Source of the DNA: Sedimentisphaerales bacterium | Lineage (GTDB): Bacteria > Planctomycetota > Phycisphaerae > Sedimentisphaerales > Anaerobacaceae | NCBI GenBank assembly: GCA_016927855.1 | Contig: JAFGLV010000037.1 | Location: 114,964 to 178,963, forward strand | DNA length: 64,000 nucleotides | Reading direction: 5' to 3' | In this document: in pieces, positions 44,385 through 52,657 of the stretch | How the letters are laid out: the number at the start of each line of letters is the position of its first letter | How positions within the stretch are numbered: the stretch's first letter is position 1 | Notes under the pieces: model-generated | What the model was told of the DNA's origin: nothing | Databases searched by the model: none | What the model saw: only the letters and a program-made list of their open reading frames with translations | Translations under genes and position numbers: made by a program

Positions 44385-45098
44385 TCAGAACTGATAGATC
44401 GATGACTCCGCGGTGGCGCGGATCTCATCGACGTCGTCTTGAGTCAGACGGATTTCCTGGCTCAGCATGGCCTTGAGCTTGAACCGCCGGAACGTGTTGT
44501 CATCGACCTTCGTCTCCTTCGATTCCACCAGCGCCACGTTCGTCAGCAACAGCGACTGGCCGAGATGCTCGATGTAGGCGGCCACTTGCAGATCGCTTGG
44601 CGCGACGCCTTCGATGTCCATGAAGGTCTCCAACTGCTTCTCGGGCGACTGCTTTGCCTCCGACGCGACCGACTGTCCCTGCGCCGCTTGGTACTTCGTC
44701 TGCGGCGCCCCGCGCGAGGCCGTCTTGGGCGGCTCCTTCTGCACCAGATCGAGCTTCACCAGCGACGTGCCTGCCGGTAGGTTGTTCGTCAGGGAAGCCA
44801 GCAGGATGCTGCGCGGCACCGGCTCAATCAACTCGGCGGTCGTCAGCGCCGTCTTCATCATCTCCTTGCGCTTGGCCTGCAACTGCTCGAATTGCGCGAT
44901 TGCCTTGTGCATACGCGTCATCTTCGCGTTCACCAGGGCCTCTTCGGCCCGACAGGCCCGCTGACGTATCCGGATCATGACAAACGAGCCGCCCAGAGCG
45001 GCGATCACAACGGAAAACAACACGAGACACATCAGGTTGGCCCGACGTGACTCATTGCTCTGCACGTAATCGTCCGGTACGAAATTTATGTTAGCCAT
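44385..45098 (-). CDS. pilN: PilN-like pilus assembly protein
   Basis: 237 residues from the ATG at 45098, with GGAGGTGG 10 bp upstream. It begins with the PilN signature MANINFVPDDY, the segment that inserts into PilM. A membrane helix (LMCLVLFSVVIAALGGSFVM), a coiled coil, and a periplasmic domain (ILLASLTNNLPAGTSLVKLD) follow. A variable low-complexity insert (about residues 130-165, alanine, glutamine and lysine rich) interrupts the periplasmic domain. It follows pilM by about 40 bp. Confidence 0.87.
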   Translation of the reverse strand: MANINFVPDDYVQSNESRRANLMCLVLFSVVIAALGGSFVMIRIRQRACRAEEALVNAKMTRMHKAIAQFEQLQAKRKEMMKTALTTAELIEPVPRSILLASLTNNLPAGTSLVKLDLVQKEPPKTASRGAPQTKYQAAQGQSVASEAKQSPEKQLETFMDIEGVAPSDLQVAAYIEHLGQSLLLTNVALVESKETKVDDNTFRRFKLKAMLSQEIRLTQDDVDEIRATAESSIYQF

Positions 45099-45139
45099 TG
45101 GTTTTATCCACCTCCGTCCTGACGGAATTGACGTCGCGT

Positions 45140-46078
45140 CTAGGAAATGCTCAATCCAAACGCCAAGGCCCAACTAATCTTGCCGTCTCTGCGGTCGAGT
45201 CCGAAACGCTCCGGCTCGCTCACCTCGACGGCGGCCATGCAGTCCCCCATCTGTGCCTGGACTTCAAGTTGCCTGGCCAGCGTGCGATAGATGTCCGGCT
45301 CGACCGCCAATCCGGACATGAAGATCAGACGTTCGATCTGGACGTTTTTGTAGGTCGACAGGAACTGACGCCGGTTTGCCGTCAATTCCATGACCAGTCG
45401 ACCCGTGTAAGATTCCTCTTTGAGTTGCTTGGTCCCGATGGGCACTGAACACGCATAGAGAGGGTTCTTATGCCGGCTGATCACCATGTTCGTGCAGTCG
45501 GACTGGATGTCCAGCAGCATGACGATGGCGTCCAGGTCGGTCTTGCGCCGGCCGAAGAAGCGCGCGTAGCAGTTCGCCAACGCCACCGGCCAAACGCCGA
45601 TGGACTTGAGGGCCAGTCCGGCGCGCTCGTAGATGGCCAGGTGCCGGTCGATGATCGTACGTTCCGTCGCCAGGACGATGACATTGTCCTGCTCGGCAGC
45701 GATGTACTTGATCAGCGTGTTCTTCTGGATGGGCTCAAAGGGCAGCTTCTGTTTGATCTTGGCAAAGATCGCGTCCTCGATCTTGCCGTCGAATTTCTTG
45801 GGCCAGCGAATCTGGTCGATGAAGACCTCGTTGGCCGGCAGGGCTGCGACGACCTCCTTGCCTTTGAAATGCCCGTTGCCGGTGGCCTCCCGCATGACCT
45901 CGACGGCCCAGCGCTGCCAGCGCGCCGTCCCGGCGGTGACATCCGCCGGACGCATGACGTATTGGCCCGCCAGCAACTGGGTCTGGTCGCTACCGTTAGC
46001 TAGTTGCGCGAGCTTGAGGCAATCGTTGCCCAAGTCCACCCCGATCAGATGTGATTGTTTTTTCAGCAGTCCAAACAT
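45140..46078 (-). CDS. pilM: PilM-like actin-fold pilus assembly ATPase
   Basis: 312 residues from the ATG at 46078, preceded by GGGGTGG. Actin/FtsA-like fold: HLIGVDLGNDCLKLAQLANG at the N-terminus, VVAALPANEVFIDQIRWPKK, and VMLLDIQSDCTNMVISRHKN as the second phosphate loop. A cytoplasmic partner of PilN that organises the inner-membrane complex. It is the first gene of the nine-gene operon running down to 37678. Confidence 0.88.
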   Translation of the reverse strand: MFGLLKKQSHLIGVDLGNDCLKLAQLANGSDQTQLLAGQYVMRPADVTAGTARWQRWAVEVMREATGNGHFKGKEVVAALPANEVFIDQIRWPKKFDGKIEDAIFAKIKQKLPFEPIQKNTLIKYIAAEQDNVIVLATERTIIDRHLAIYERAGLALKSIGVWPVALANCYARFFGRRKTDLDAIVMLLDIQSDCTNMVISRHKNPLYACSVPIGTKQLKEESYTGRLVMELTANRRQFLSTYKNVQIERLIFMSGLAVEPDIYRTLARQLEVQAQMGDCMAAVEVSEPERFGLDRRDGKISWALAFGLSIS

Positions 46079-46476
46079 GCCGGTTCGTCCACCCCAGAAA
46101 AGACTTGATCGCACCTACCCCCAGTGGCAGTTGTGAGGGCCTTCTTCTGCCTCGTCGTGACCCTGAAGACCCCCATTCCTTCGTGCAGACGGCCCTGCCG
46201 TTTCCTTCTACTCCTTCACTCGGCGATACAGCCTCGGCCTTCGGTGCCGCGCCAATTAAAATATATGAAAGAACCTCCTGGGGCCAAATACCCTGTGGGA
46301 TATTGCCGTCGGCGTAACTTGCACGGTGCGTGAGCGCGAGGCATTCTCCGATAATGTGCGGCCGCAGGCGCGAGAACCTAGCCGAAGGCGGACGTAACCA
46401 CCATGTTCGACGTCGTGGTAGAAACGCGTCGCGCCAATCCGCTTGAGGTCAGGAAGGAACGCCGGGGGCTCCGAAG
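46079..46476. other. Intergenic region gpsA-pilM
   Basis: About 400 bp with no convincing gene. Holds the possible pil promoter above and AT-rich sequence near 46250-46275. No terminator hairpin with a T-run was found for gpsA. Confidence 0.4.
46260..46287 (-). promoter_or_regulatory. pilM: Possible promoter of the pil operon
   Basis: On the minus strand, TTGGCC (46287-46282), 16-bp spacer, TATATT (46265-46260) in an AT-rich patch unusual for the region. It would give a leader of about 175 nt before pilM. The -35 match is weak. Confidence 0.35.
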
Positions 46477-47487
46477 CTACTCGGCTTTGAGCCCTCGTGT
46501 CATCAGGTCCTCGATGGCCGTCGGGACCGGCTTGCCTTCGAAAAGCACGTCGTAAACCGCCTGGGTGATCGGCATTTCGACGTCGTATCGGACTGCCAGC
46601 GCGATGACGGACTTGCAGGTGGCAACGCCTTCCACGACGGACTCGGTGGACCCCTCGGCCTCTTCGAGGGTTTGGCCTCGGCCGATCCGCTCGCCAAACG
46701 AGCGATTGCGTCCGGTCGGCGAGATGCACGTCGTCACCAGGTCGCCCAGGCCGGTCAGGCCGGCGAACGTGTGCTCGTGGGCGCCCATCGCCAGGCCCAG
46801 GCGCGTGATTTCCGCCAGCCCTCGCGCCAGCAAAGCCGCTTTGGCGTTGTCACCGGCGCCGACGCCGTCGATGATGCCGGCCGCAATCGCGATGACGTTC
46901 TTCAGAGCACCCGCCAACTCGACGCCGACGACGTCGATGTTTGTATAGACGCGCAGCCAGGGACAGGCGAAGGTCCGCTGGATCGCTTCCGCCAGCGGCT
47001 CTTCGCTGGCAGCCGCGCAGACGGTCGCCGGCAGCTTCCGCGCCAGTTCGTCGGCGATGGTCGGCCCGCTCAGGACCGCCAGCTCGACACCCTCGCCGAG
47101 CACGTCCGTGATGATCTGGCTGGGGCGCAGCGAGGTGTCATTCTCGATGCCTTTGGCCACCGAGACAATCGGTACGCCTTTGGGTACATGAGCCTTCAGC
47201 CGCGTCCAGACGCGCCGCACGTATTGACATGGCACCGCTGAGACGATCAGATCCGCGCCGGCCATCGCGCGCGCATCGTGGGGCTCGAACTTCAAGGACT
47301 CAGGAAGCTTGTAGCCTGGCAGGAATTTGCGGTTCTCCCGCTTGCGATCCATCTCCGCCAGGTACTTGGCGTCATGACCCCACATCCGCGTCGCGACGCC
47401 CTTCTCGCACAGCAGCATACTCAGGACGGTCCCCATCCCGCCATCGCCGATGATGGTGATATTCTGATATTGCCTTTCCGGCATCAT
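46477..47487 (-). CDS. gpsA: Glycerol-3-phosphate dehydrogenase (NAD(P)+)
   Basis: 336 residues. Reduces dihydroxyacetone phosphate to sn-glycerol 3-phosphate for phospholipid synthesis. Motifs: ITIIGDGGMGTVLSMLL (Rossmann loop; GDGGMG where GxGxWG is usual), VSAVPCQYVRRV, VSVAKGIEND, SGPTIADELARKLPATVCAA, GVELAGALKNVIAIAAGIID with the catalytic lysine, LTGLGDLVTTCISPTGRNRS, and VEGVATCKSVIALA. Single gene between the GspG-like protein and the pil operon. Confidence 0.95.
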   Translation of the reverse strand: MMPERQYQNITIIGDGGMGTVLSMLLCEKGVATRMWGHDAKYLAEMDRKRENRKFLPGYKLPESLKFEPHDARAMAGADLIVSAVPCQYVRRVWTRLKAHVPKGVPIVSVAKGIENDTSLRPSQIITDVLGEGVELAVLSGPTIADELARKLPATVCAAASEEPLAEAIQRTFACPWLRVYTNIDVVGVELAGALKNVIAIAAGIIDGVGAGDNAKAALLARGLAEITRLGLAMGAHEHTFAGLTGLGDLVTTCISPTGRNRSFGERIGRGQTLEEAEGSTESVVEGVATCKSVIALAVRYDVEMPITQAVYDVLFEGKPVPTAIEDLMTRGLKAE

Positions 47488-47658
47488 GGTCCTGACCCCT
47501 GAATCCTGCCTGCGTACGAACGTCGGCGTGGATTAGACCGGCTGACCGCCTGCCTGTCAATTGCGGCTTTCCCTCGTCGGCGATGAAGCCGTGTCGATGC
47601 GGATGCACTCGCGAGGCTGGAGATTTCTCATGTGTCGCCACGCCAGGTCCAGCAGGCA

Positions 47659-48513
47659 TCACTGCTCGCGGTAGTTCCAGTCGAAGTTGCAGATGTCATC
47701 GGCGGTGCCGTACAGGCCGTCCCAGCCGGCGCTGATGAGAATGTAAGTGTCCGCGCGGTACGGGACGCTTCGGTCACGGATCTTCTCACTCTTCGTGTTC
47801 AGATAGAACCGCTTCGGCTCGGCCAACGGATGCGCACCGGCCGGGTTCCAGGGGACGCCAAGCTTGAGCAGCGCAAGGTTGTCGCGGTAGTCGTAGATAT
47901 TGGCGGGATTGTTCGGATCGTCTAAGTCATGCGCCGTCCCCTTCGGATCGGCCCGGTAGTAGAGGATCGGCATGCCGGTCTTGGCACCGCTGGCCTGCTT
48001 GCGTATGTAGGTATCGCAAAGAACGTAGAGGTCTTCGCGAAACGGGCCGGTGTTGCCTTTGCCATAAACCTCCACGAGCCGATGAGCCTGGGCGTTTTGC
48101 GCCTGGAGATACGACCCTATCCTAGCCTTCATGTTGGCTGGGTTTGGCTCCTTCGGATAGAGCGGCACCCCGCCGTTCGGGTCCAGGCCATCGACACGGA
48201 AGCCCGATCTCGTATGAAAGCCCAGCAGGTCCTTGCCCATGAGCGCTTCCGCCAGCTTCATCGCGCCGCAATAGGGCTGGCCGGCGCTGTCATTCGCGTC
48301 GGAGGGCGGATACGCATCGAATTCAGCGTTGAACAATTCCAACGCCGCGTCCATCGAATGGAACTGCGCTTGCTGCTTCACATTGATCGGACGACAGACT
48401 GTACCTAGGAAGATGTGAGGGAACAGCCACAATATCACAAGCACCAGCAACAACAGAACGACAAACCAGGTACCAATAGCGCCTGCTTGGCGTAACGGCA
48501 ACTCACCTCGCAT
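47659..48513 (-). CDS. Membrane-anchored GspG/pseudopilin-like protein
   Basis: 284 residues from the ATG at 48513, with GGGAG 7 bp upstream. One N-terminal membrane helix (AIGTWFVVLLLLVLVILWLF) lacks the G-FTLIE cleavage signal of true pilins. The C-terminal YILISAGWDGLYGTADDICN closely resembles the calcium-binding end of GspG-type major pseudopilins, and FHSMDAALELFNAEFDAYPP resembles their N-terminal helix. It is probably a pseudopilin-derived membrane protein common in Planctomycetota. Function unknown. Element D lies just upstream. Confidence 0.6.
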   Translation of the reverse strand: MRGELPLRQAGAIGTWFVVLLLLVLVILWLFPHIFLGTVCRPINVKQQAQFHSMDAALELFNAEFDAYPPSDANDSAGQPYCGAMKLAEALMGKDLLGFHTRSGFRVDGLDPNGGVPLYPKEPNPANMKARIGSYLQAQNAQAHRLVEVYGKGNTGPFREDLYVLCDTYIRKQASGAKTGMPILYYRADPKGTAHDLDDPNNPANIYDYRDNLALLKLGVPWNPAGAHPLAEPKRFYLNTKSEKIRDRSVPYRADTYILISAGWDGLYGTADDICNFDWNYREQ

Positions 48514-48557
48514 CGCACATCTCCCTTCAGAACAAAGCACCACACGTCTCTATTGGT

Positions 48558-48621
48558 GTAGAGACGCAATATCTTGCGTCTCCAGGGCGAATGATTATTC
48601 GCCCCTACGCGGGCGCCCTAC
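48558..48621. repeat. GTAG/CTAC hairpin element D, overlapping the hflX stop
   Basis: Plus-strand order: GTAG (48558), palindrome AGACGCAATATCTTGCGTCT (48562-48581), two spacer bases and palindrome GGGCGAATGATTATTCGCCC (48585-48604, within one base), CTAC (48605-48608), then a further half-module GCGGGCGCC ending in a second CTAC (48618-48621). That last CTAC contains the hflX stop codon TAG on the minus strand. Modules match those in A and C. Confidence 0.82.
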
Positions 48622-49937
48622 GATCCTCGCACAAATTCGACGCTTTCGGGGTGCAGGCGTTCGAGCTCGGAAAGCTGGTTCTTGCCGAGCGTGACCTCGA
48701 CCATAACGGCGCCGTCGCCGTACTGCTCGCTCAGGATGCGGCCGTGCGCGCGCAGGAAGCTCTGCACCTTGCCGTTGGCGTGACTGGCGCCGACCCGTAG
48801 CGTGACCTCTCCGCCTTTGTAGTGCTCGACGACTTTGGCCGCCAGGCCATCCAGTCCCCGGCCACTACGAGCCGAGACCGACGCCGCCTCCGGATGGATC
48901 GTCTCGAGCGTCTCCAGCAGGCTGATGTCCTTGAGCGCGTCGATCTTGTTGAGGACCAGGACCGTGGGTTTGCCGCCGCAGCCAATCTCGGCCAGCACAT
49001 GGTTGACCGACTCGGCCTGAGCCAGGGCATCCGGATTGGCGACGTCGATCACGTGCAGCAGCAGATCGGCGTTGACCGCCTCCTCCAACGTGGCCTTGAA
49101 CGATGCGACAAGCTGATGAGGCAAGTCCCGCACGAACCCGACGGTATCGCTGAGCAGGACCTCCACGCCTTTGGCGGGTATCCACTTGCGCGTGCGCGTA
49201 TCGAGCGTGGCGAAGAGCCGGTCCTCGACGAAAGCATTCGCGCCGGTCAACGCGTTGAGCAGCGTGCTCTTGCCGGCGTTGGTGTAGCCGACCAGGCAGA
49301 TTTTGAATAGTCCCTTGCGCGCCTTGATCTCGCGCAGCTTGCGATCGTCGATCCCGGCCAACTCCCGCCGCAGTTCGGTGATGCGCTTGTGGACGAGCCG
49401 CCGGTCGATCTCCAACTGTTGTTCGCCGGGCCCGCGCGTGCCGATGCCGCCGACCGCACCGGCCGTCGTGCCACCGCCGGCGCCCGCGACGGTGTCCAGG
49501 TGCGACCACATCCGCGCCAGGCGCGGATAAGTGTACTCCAACTGGGCCAGCTCGACCTGGAGCTTGGCTTGGCGGGTCTGCGCGCGGGTGGCGAAGATGT
49601 CGAGGATCAGCTCGCTGCGGTCCAGGACCTTGACCTGGACGATCTCCTCCAGTTCGCGGATCTGGGCGGGCGACAGGTCGTTGTCGAAGATGATCACGTC
49701 TGCGTTGAACCGTCTGACCCGCCGGCCCAGCTCGACGGCTTTGCCCTTGCCTAGGTACGTCGAGGCGTGGACCCTGCGGATCTTCTGCTGAAACCGGTCC
49801 ACGACCACGGCCCCGGCACTCTCGGCCAAGGCAGCCAACTCAGCGAGGTCGGCCAATCCGTTCGACCTTATCACCATCGCGGCCACCAGGATGGCCCGCT
49901 CCTTTTTCACTTTCAGCGTCTGGCGAAACTTCTCCAA
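48618..49937 (-). CDS. hflX: GTPase HflX
   Basis: 439 residues with a TTG start (49937); an in-frame stop lies 9 bp upstream, so the start cannot be earlier, but a later one is possible. Ribosome-associated GTPase that splits stalled ribosomes. Motifs: N-terminal glycine-rich domain (THxGGGxxG-type region TVAGAGGGTTAGAVGGIGTR, GPGEQQLEIDRRLV), coiled coil, then G1 VGYTNAGKSTLLNALTG, G3 LLSDTVGFVRDLP, G4 LVLNKIDAL and G5 VSARSG. The C-terminal domain ends at the stop supplied by repeat D. Confidence 0.94.
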   Translation of the reverse strand: MEKFRQTLKVKKERAILVAAMVIRSNGLADLAELAALAESAGAVVVDRFQQKIRRVHASTYLGKGKAVELGRRVRRFNADVIIFDNDLSPAQIRELEEIVQVKVLDRSELILDIFATRAQTRQAKLQVELAQLEYTYPRLARMWSHLDTVAGAGGGTTAGAVGGIGTRGPGEQQLEIDRRLVHKRITELRRELAGIDDRKLREIKARKGLFKICLVGYTNAGKSTLLNALTGANAFVEDRLFATLDTRTRKWIPAKGVEVLLSDTVGFVRDLPHQLVASFKATLEEAVNADLLLHVIDVANPDALAQAESVNHVLAEIGCGGKPTVLVLNKIDALKDISLLETLETIHPEAASVSARSGRGLDGLAAKVVEHYKGGEVTLRVGASHANGKVQSFLRAHGRILSEQYGDGAVMVEVTLGKNQLSELERLHPESVEFVRGS

Positions 49938-50139
49938 GTAGGTCTATGCCTCCCAAAGGACACCATGATTGTACCATTGCGCCCGTCGCCAGGCAAGACC
50001 GACCGCCGCCGGCGCCGATCCCAGATCAACCCATGCTCGTAGGGAGAATTCCCGCAGGAGAGAGCCACCGACATTGTCATTCCTGCGGAGGCAGACGGGC
50101 GGGGCGCTTCCCGGTGTGCGAATACCGATCGCATCCGCG

Positions 50140-50145
50140 TATAAT
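50140..50145 (+). promoter_or_regulatory. rpsU: Possible -10 element upstream of rpsU
   Basis: A perfect TATAAT; the -35 position is poor. It would start a leader of about 200 nt ahead of rpsU. The rest of this 413-bp gap (49938-50351) holds an inverted repeat CCGCAGGA/TCCTGCGG (50052-50088) and the hairpin at 50199-50230. Confidence 0.4.
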
Positions 50146-50198
50146 CTGGTCAAGGACCGCGAATAAACCCGCTGGAAGTGCTGACAGACGTGGAATTT

Positions 50199-50230
50199 GC
50201 CGAAAAACGACCGGCGTCGCGGTTTTTGGC
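50199..50230 (+). promoter_or_regulatory. rpsU: Leader hairpin upstream of rpsU
   Basis: GCC-G-AAAAAC...GTTTTTGGC forms a stem of about 9 bp with one bulge and an inner CGAC/GTCG stem, ending in five T. It could be a weak attenuator in the rpsU leader or a bidirectional terminator. Confidence 0.4.
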
Positions 50231-50351
50231 TTGAAAGTCATTCGAAGGGTGATTATGTTAAGAGGTTCTCACACTTTGCCGAAGTTGGTAGGGTGTGACC
50301 GTGTCAGGTTTGGTTTTTGAGTCCGACAGTTCATCTTAAGGAGTCTACTGA

Positions 50352-50528
50352 GTGTTGAAAGTCAAGATGCGTACCGGCGAGTCAGTGCAGCAAATGATCC
50401 GACGATTCAAGAAGCTGTGTGAGAAAGAGGGTTTGATCCGCGACATGAAGCGCAACGCCTACTACGAGAAGCCCTCGGAGCGCGAACGCCGGCGCATGCG
50501 AAAAGCCCAACGGGCGGCCCGCCACTAG
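50352..50528 (+). CDS. rpsU: 30S ribosomal protein S21
   Basis: 58 residues from GTG at 50352 (AAGGAG 9 bp upstream); TTG at 50355 is an alternative start. The sequence reads VKMRTGESVQQMIRRFKKLC, EKEGLIRDMKRNAYYEKPSE, then RERRRMRKAQRAARH. This is the complete S21 family: basic, two helices, YYEKPSERRRR motif. It binds near the anti-Shine-Dalgarno end of 16S rRNA during initiation. Confidence 0.95.
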   Translation: MLKVKMRTGESVQQMIRRFKKLCEKEGLIRDMKRNAYYEKPSERERRRMRKAQRAARH

Positions 50529-50562
50529 ACAACTGCGGCACGTTCCATCCCTTCAAATCCAT

Positions 50563-50604
50563 CCGAGCAAGCAGCGAGTCCTTCTACGCCCGCTCGGTTT
50601 TCTT
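50563..50604 (+). terminator. Probable rpsU terminator
   Basis: CCGAGC (50563-50568) pairs with GCTCGG (50592-50597), followed by TTTTCTTT. The loop is long (23 nt), so strength is uncertain. Confidence 0.45.
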
Positions 50605-50634
50605 TGCGTCAACGTCACGACGATCCCGAACCCG

Positions 50635-51486
50635 CTATGACGCCATGTGCGCCGCGTGCTCGCGCCGGTATGTCTTCAGGAAGTCAAGCCACTTGATCCA
50701 GGCGTCCTTGTAGATGTCGCTCGAGAGCAAGAAACCGTCGTTGTGCCCTCCGAATATCTCTACAAACTGCCTCGGCTCCTGGGCGGCTTCGAAGAGCCTG
50801 GTGCCAAACTCGAAGGGCACCAGCTCGTCGTCGCGGCTATGCATGATGAGGATGGGGCAGCGCACCTTGCTCACATACGCCAAGGTGTTGTATTTGAAGC
50901 AGGCAAAGAGCCGTACCGGCAGGTACGGATAGAACTTGGCGCCGATGTCGGGGTATGACGTGAACGCGCTCTCGATGACCAGCGCCCTGGCCTCCACCCG
51001 GCAGGCAAGGTTGGCTGCCACGCTGCCGCCCAGTGAGCGACCGAAAAGGACGATCTGCTCGGCCGGCACACGTTTGGCCCGCGTGAGCCACTCATAGGCG
51101 GCCTCCGCGTCGCGATAGGTCCCGACCTCGGTTGGTCTGCCGGCGCTCTTGCCATAACCCCGGTAGTCGAAGATGAAACAGCTCAGGCCCAGGTTATGGA
51201 ACAGGTTGATGGTATCCAGGCGGTGCATGATGTTACCGCCGTTACCATGACAAAACAGGATGGTGAATCGCGACTTGGCGGCCGGGACATACCAGCCGTT
51301 GAGGGCAACGCCGTCGCTGGCGTTGAACGTGACGTCCTCGAAATCCAGGTCGAGGTCCGCCGGCGTGAAAGAGATATCTCGTACCGGCCGGTACAGCAGC
51401 CTGGGCTGGAGAAAGAGCAACACGAGCCCCCAGCCCACGTAAACGGCGGCCAGCGCGACCCCGAGGTACAATAGCAATGACCCCAT
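50635..51486 (-). CDS. Membrane-anchored alpha/beta hydrolase (Bem46-like)
   Basis: 283 residues. An N-terminal membrane helix (LLLYLGVALAAVYVGWGLVL) is followed by an alpha/beta hydrolase fold: oxyanion region LFCHGNGGNIMHRLD, FDYRGYGKSAGRPTE, nucleophile elbow FGRSLGGSVA (serine), acid in MHSRDDELVPF (aspartate) and the histidine in FGGHNDGF. All three catalytic residues are present. The Bem46/YqkD-like order suggests a serine esterase or peptidase facing the cytoplasm or periplasm; substrate unknown. Confidence 0.88.
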   Translation of the reverse strand: MGSLLLYLGVALAAVYVGWGLVLLFLQPRLLYRPVRDISFTPADLDLDFEDVTFNASDGVALNGWYVPAAKSRFTILFCHGNGGNIMHRLDTINLFHNLGLSCFIFDYRGYGKSAGRPTEVGTYRDAEAAYEWLTRAKRVPAEQIVLFGRSLGGSVAANLACRVEARALVIESAFTSYPDIGAKFYPYLPVRLFACFKYNTLAYVSKVRCPILIMHSRDDELVPFEFGTRLFEAAQEPRQFVEIFGGHNDGFLLSSDIYKDAWIKWLDFLKTYRREHAAHMAS

Positions 51487-51595
51487 GCGTCAGTCCACAA
51501 GTCTGTCAGTCGGCGCGCGGCGCCGACGTTCGGCCTGCTCGCACGCGATGGCATTTTAGTTTGCCCGGCAAGATACGACAAGCTACAATTCGGTC

Positions 51596-52654
51596 GTGAT
51601 TACGAGAAGACACACGCCAACCATCTCCGTCGGTTCGATCCGGATCGGCTCGGCGGTTCCCATCGTCGTTCAGTCGATGACCAAGGTCCCGACCACCGAC
51701 CTCGCGCGCTGCGTGCGGCAGGTCAAGGCCCTGGTCCGCGCCGGTTGTGGTCTGGTGCGGATCGCAGTTCCCCGCCGGGCCGATACGCAGGCCCTCGCCC
51801 AGATCGTCGCCAAGGTAGAGGTCCCGCTCATCGCGGACATTCATTTCAGCCCGGCGCGCGCCATCGAGGCCATCGAGGCCGGCGCCGCCAAGATTCGGCT
51901 CAATCCGGGCAACATCAAGAATCCCGACGACATTCACCGGATCATCGACGCGGCCAAGGCGCACCGGGTAGCGATCCGCATCGGCGTCAACGAAGCCAGC
52001 ATCCGAGACCTCAAGCAGGCGCCGGTCCCGTCCGAGCACAGGACGGGTCTAATGCTGGAGGAAATGCGTGGCTACATCCGCCAGTTTGAAGAACGCGGCT
52101 TCGACCAACTGGTCCTTAGCGCCAAGAGCGCCGACACGCTGCGGACCATTGAGGTCAACCGCGCGATCGCGGATGCGTTCGCCTACCCGATACATCTGGG
52201 CCTGACTCATGCCGGTCTACCGGAAGACGCACGCGTTCCGTCGGCGGTAGCGTTGGGAACGCTGCTGGCCGAGGGAATCGGCGATACGATCCGCGTCAGT
52301 GCCGCCGGCGATCCGACTATCGAGACCGGAATCGCCAGGCAGATTCTCGTCGCCTTGGGCCTGCGGGAGCGCACGCGACCCGAGCTGATCGTCTGCCCCA
52401 CGTGTGGCCGGACCGAGATCGACGTCGTCAAGCTGGCCAGGCACGTGGAGCGGGCGCTGCGCCGTGTGGCGAAGCCCTGTCGCGTCGCCGTGATGGGCTG
52501 TGTGGTCAACGGCCCCGGCGAAGCCGCCGACGCCGACGTCGCCATCTGCGCCGCCAGGGAAAAGGCCTTCCTGTATGTCCGGGGCCGCAAAGTCACTATC
52601 CTGGCTGAGAGCGAGATCGTTCCCCGGCTCCTGGCTGCGATTGCGGAGTTGTAG
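51596..52654 (+). CDS. ispG: 4-hydroxy-3-methylbut-2-enyl diphosphate synthase
   Basis: 352 residues with GTG start. Converts MEcPP to HMBPP in the MEP isoprenoid pathway using a 4Fe-4S cluster. Motifs: VGSIRIGSAVPIVVQSMTKV, GCGLVRIAVPRRADTQAL, PLIADIHFSPARAIEAIEAG, KIRLNPGNIKN, RIGVNEASI, HLGLTHAG, GIGDTIRVSAAGDP, and cluster cysteines in CPTCGRTEID and VMGCVVNGPGEA. It is the short two-domain form without the extra plant-type insert. The final enzyme of the pathway, ispH, is at 56.6 kb. Confidence 0.96.
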   Translation: MITRRHTPTISVGSIRIGSAVPIVVQSMTKVPTTDLARCVRQVKALVRAGCGLVRIAVPRRADTQALAQIVAKVEVPLIADIHFSPARAIEAIEAGAAKIRLNPGNIKNPDDIHRIIDAAKAHRVAIRIGVNEASIRDLKQAPVPSEHRTGLMLEEMRGYIRQFEERGFDQLVLSAKSADTLRTIEVNRAIADAFAYPIHLGLTHAGLPEDARVPSAVALGTLLAEGIGDTIRVSAAGDPTIETGIARQILVALGLRERTRPELIVCPTCGRTEIDVVKLARHVERALRRVAKPCRVAVMGCVVNGPGEAADADVAICAAREKAFLYVRGRKVTILAESEIVPRLLAAIAEL

Positions 52655-52657
52655 GCC

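Noticed and set aside
46256..46729. 157-residue minus-strand open frame overlapping gpsA
   Set aside because: Mostly out of frame inside gpsA and arginine-rich, typical of a shadow frame.
50052..50088. Inverted repeat CCGCAGGA/TCCTGCGG, preceded by GTAG at 50039, as a fifth GTAG/CTAC element
   Set aside because: There is no terminal CTAC and the modules are not contiguous; at most a decayed copy.
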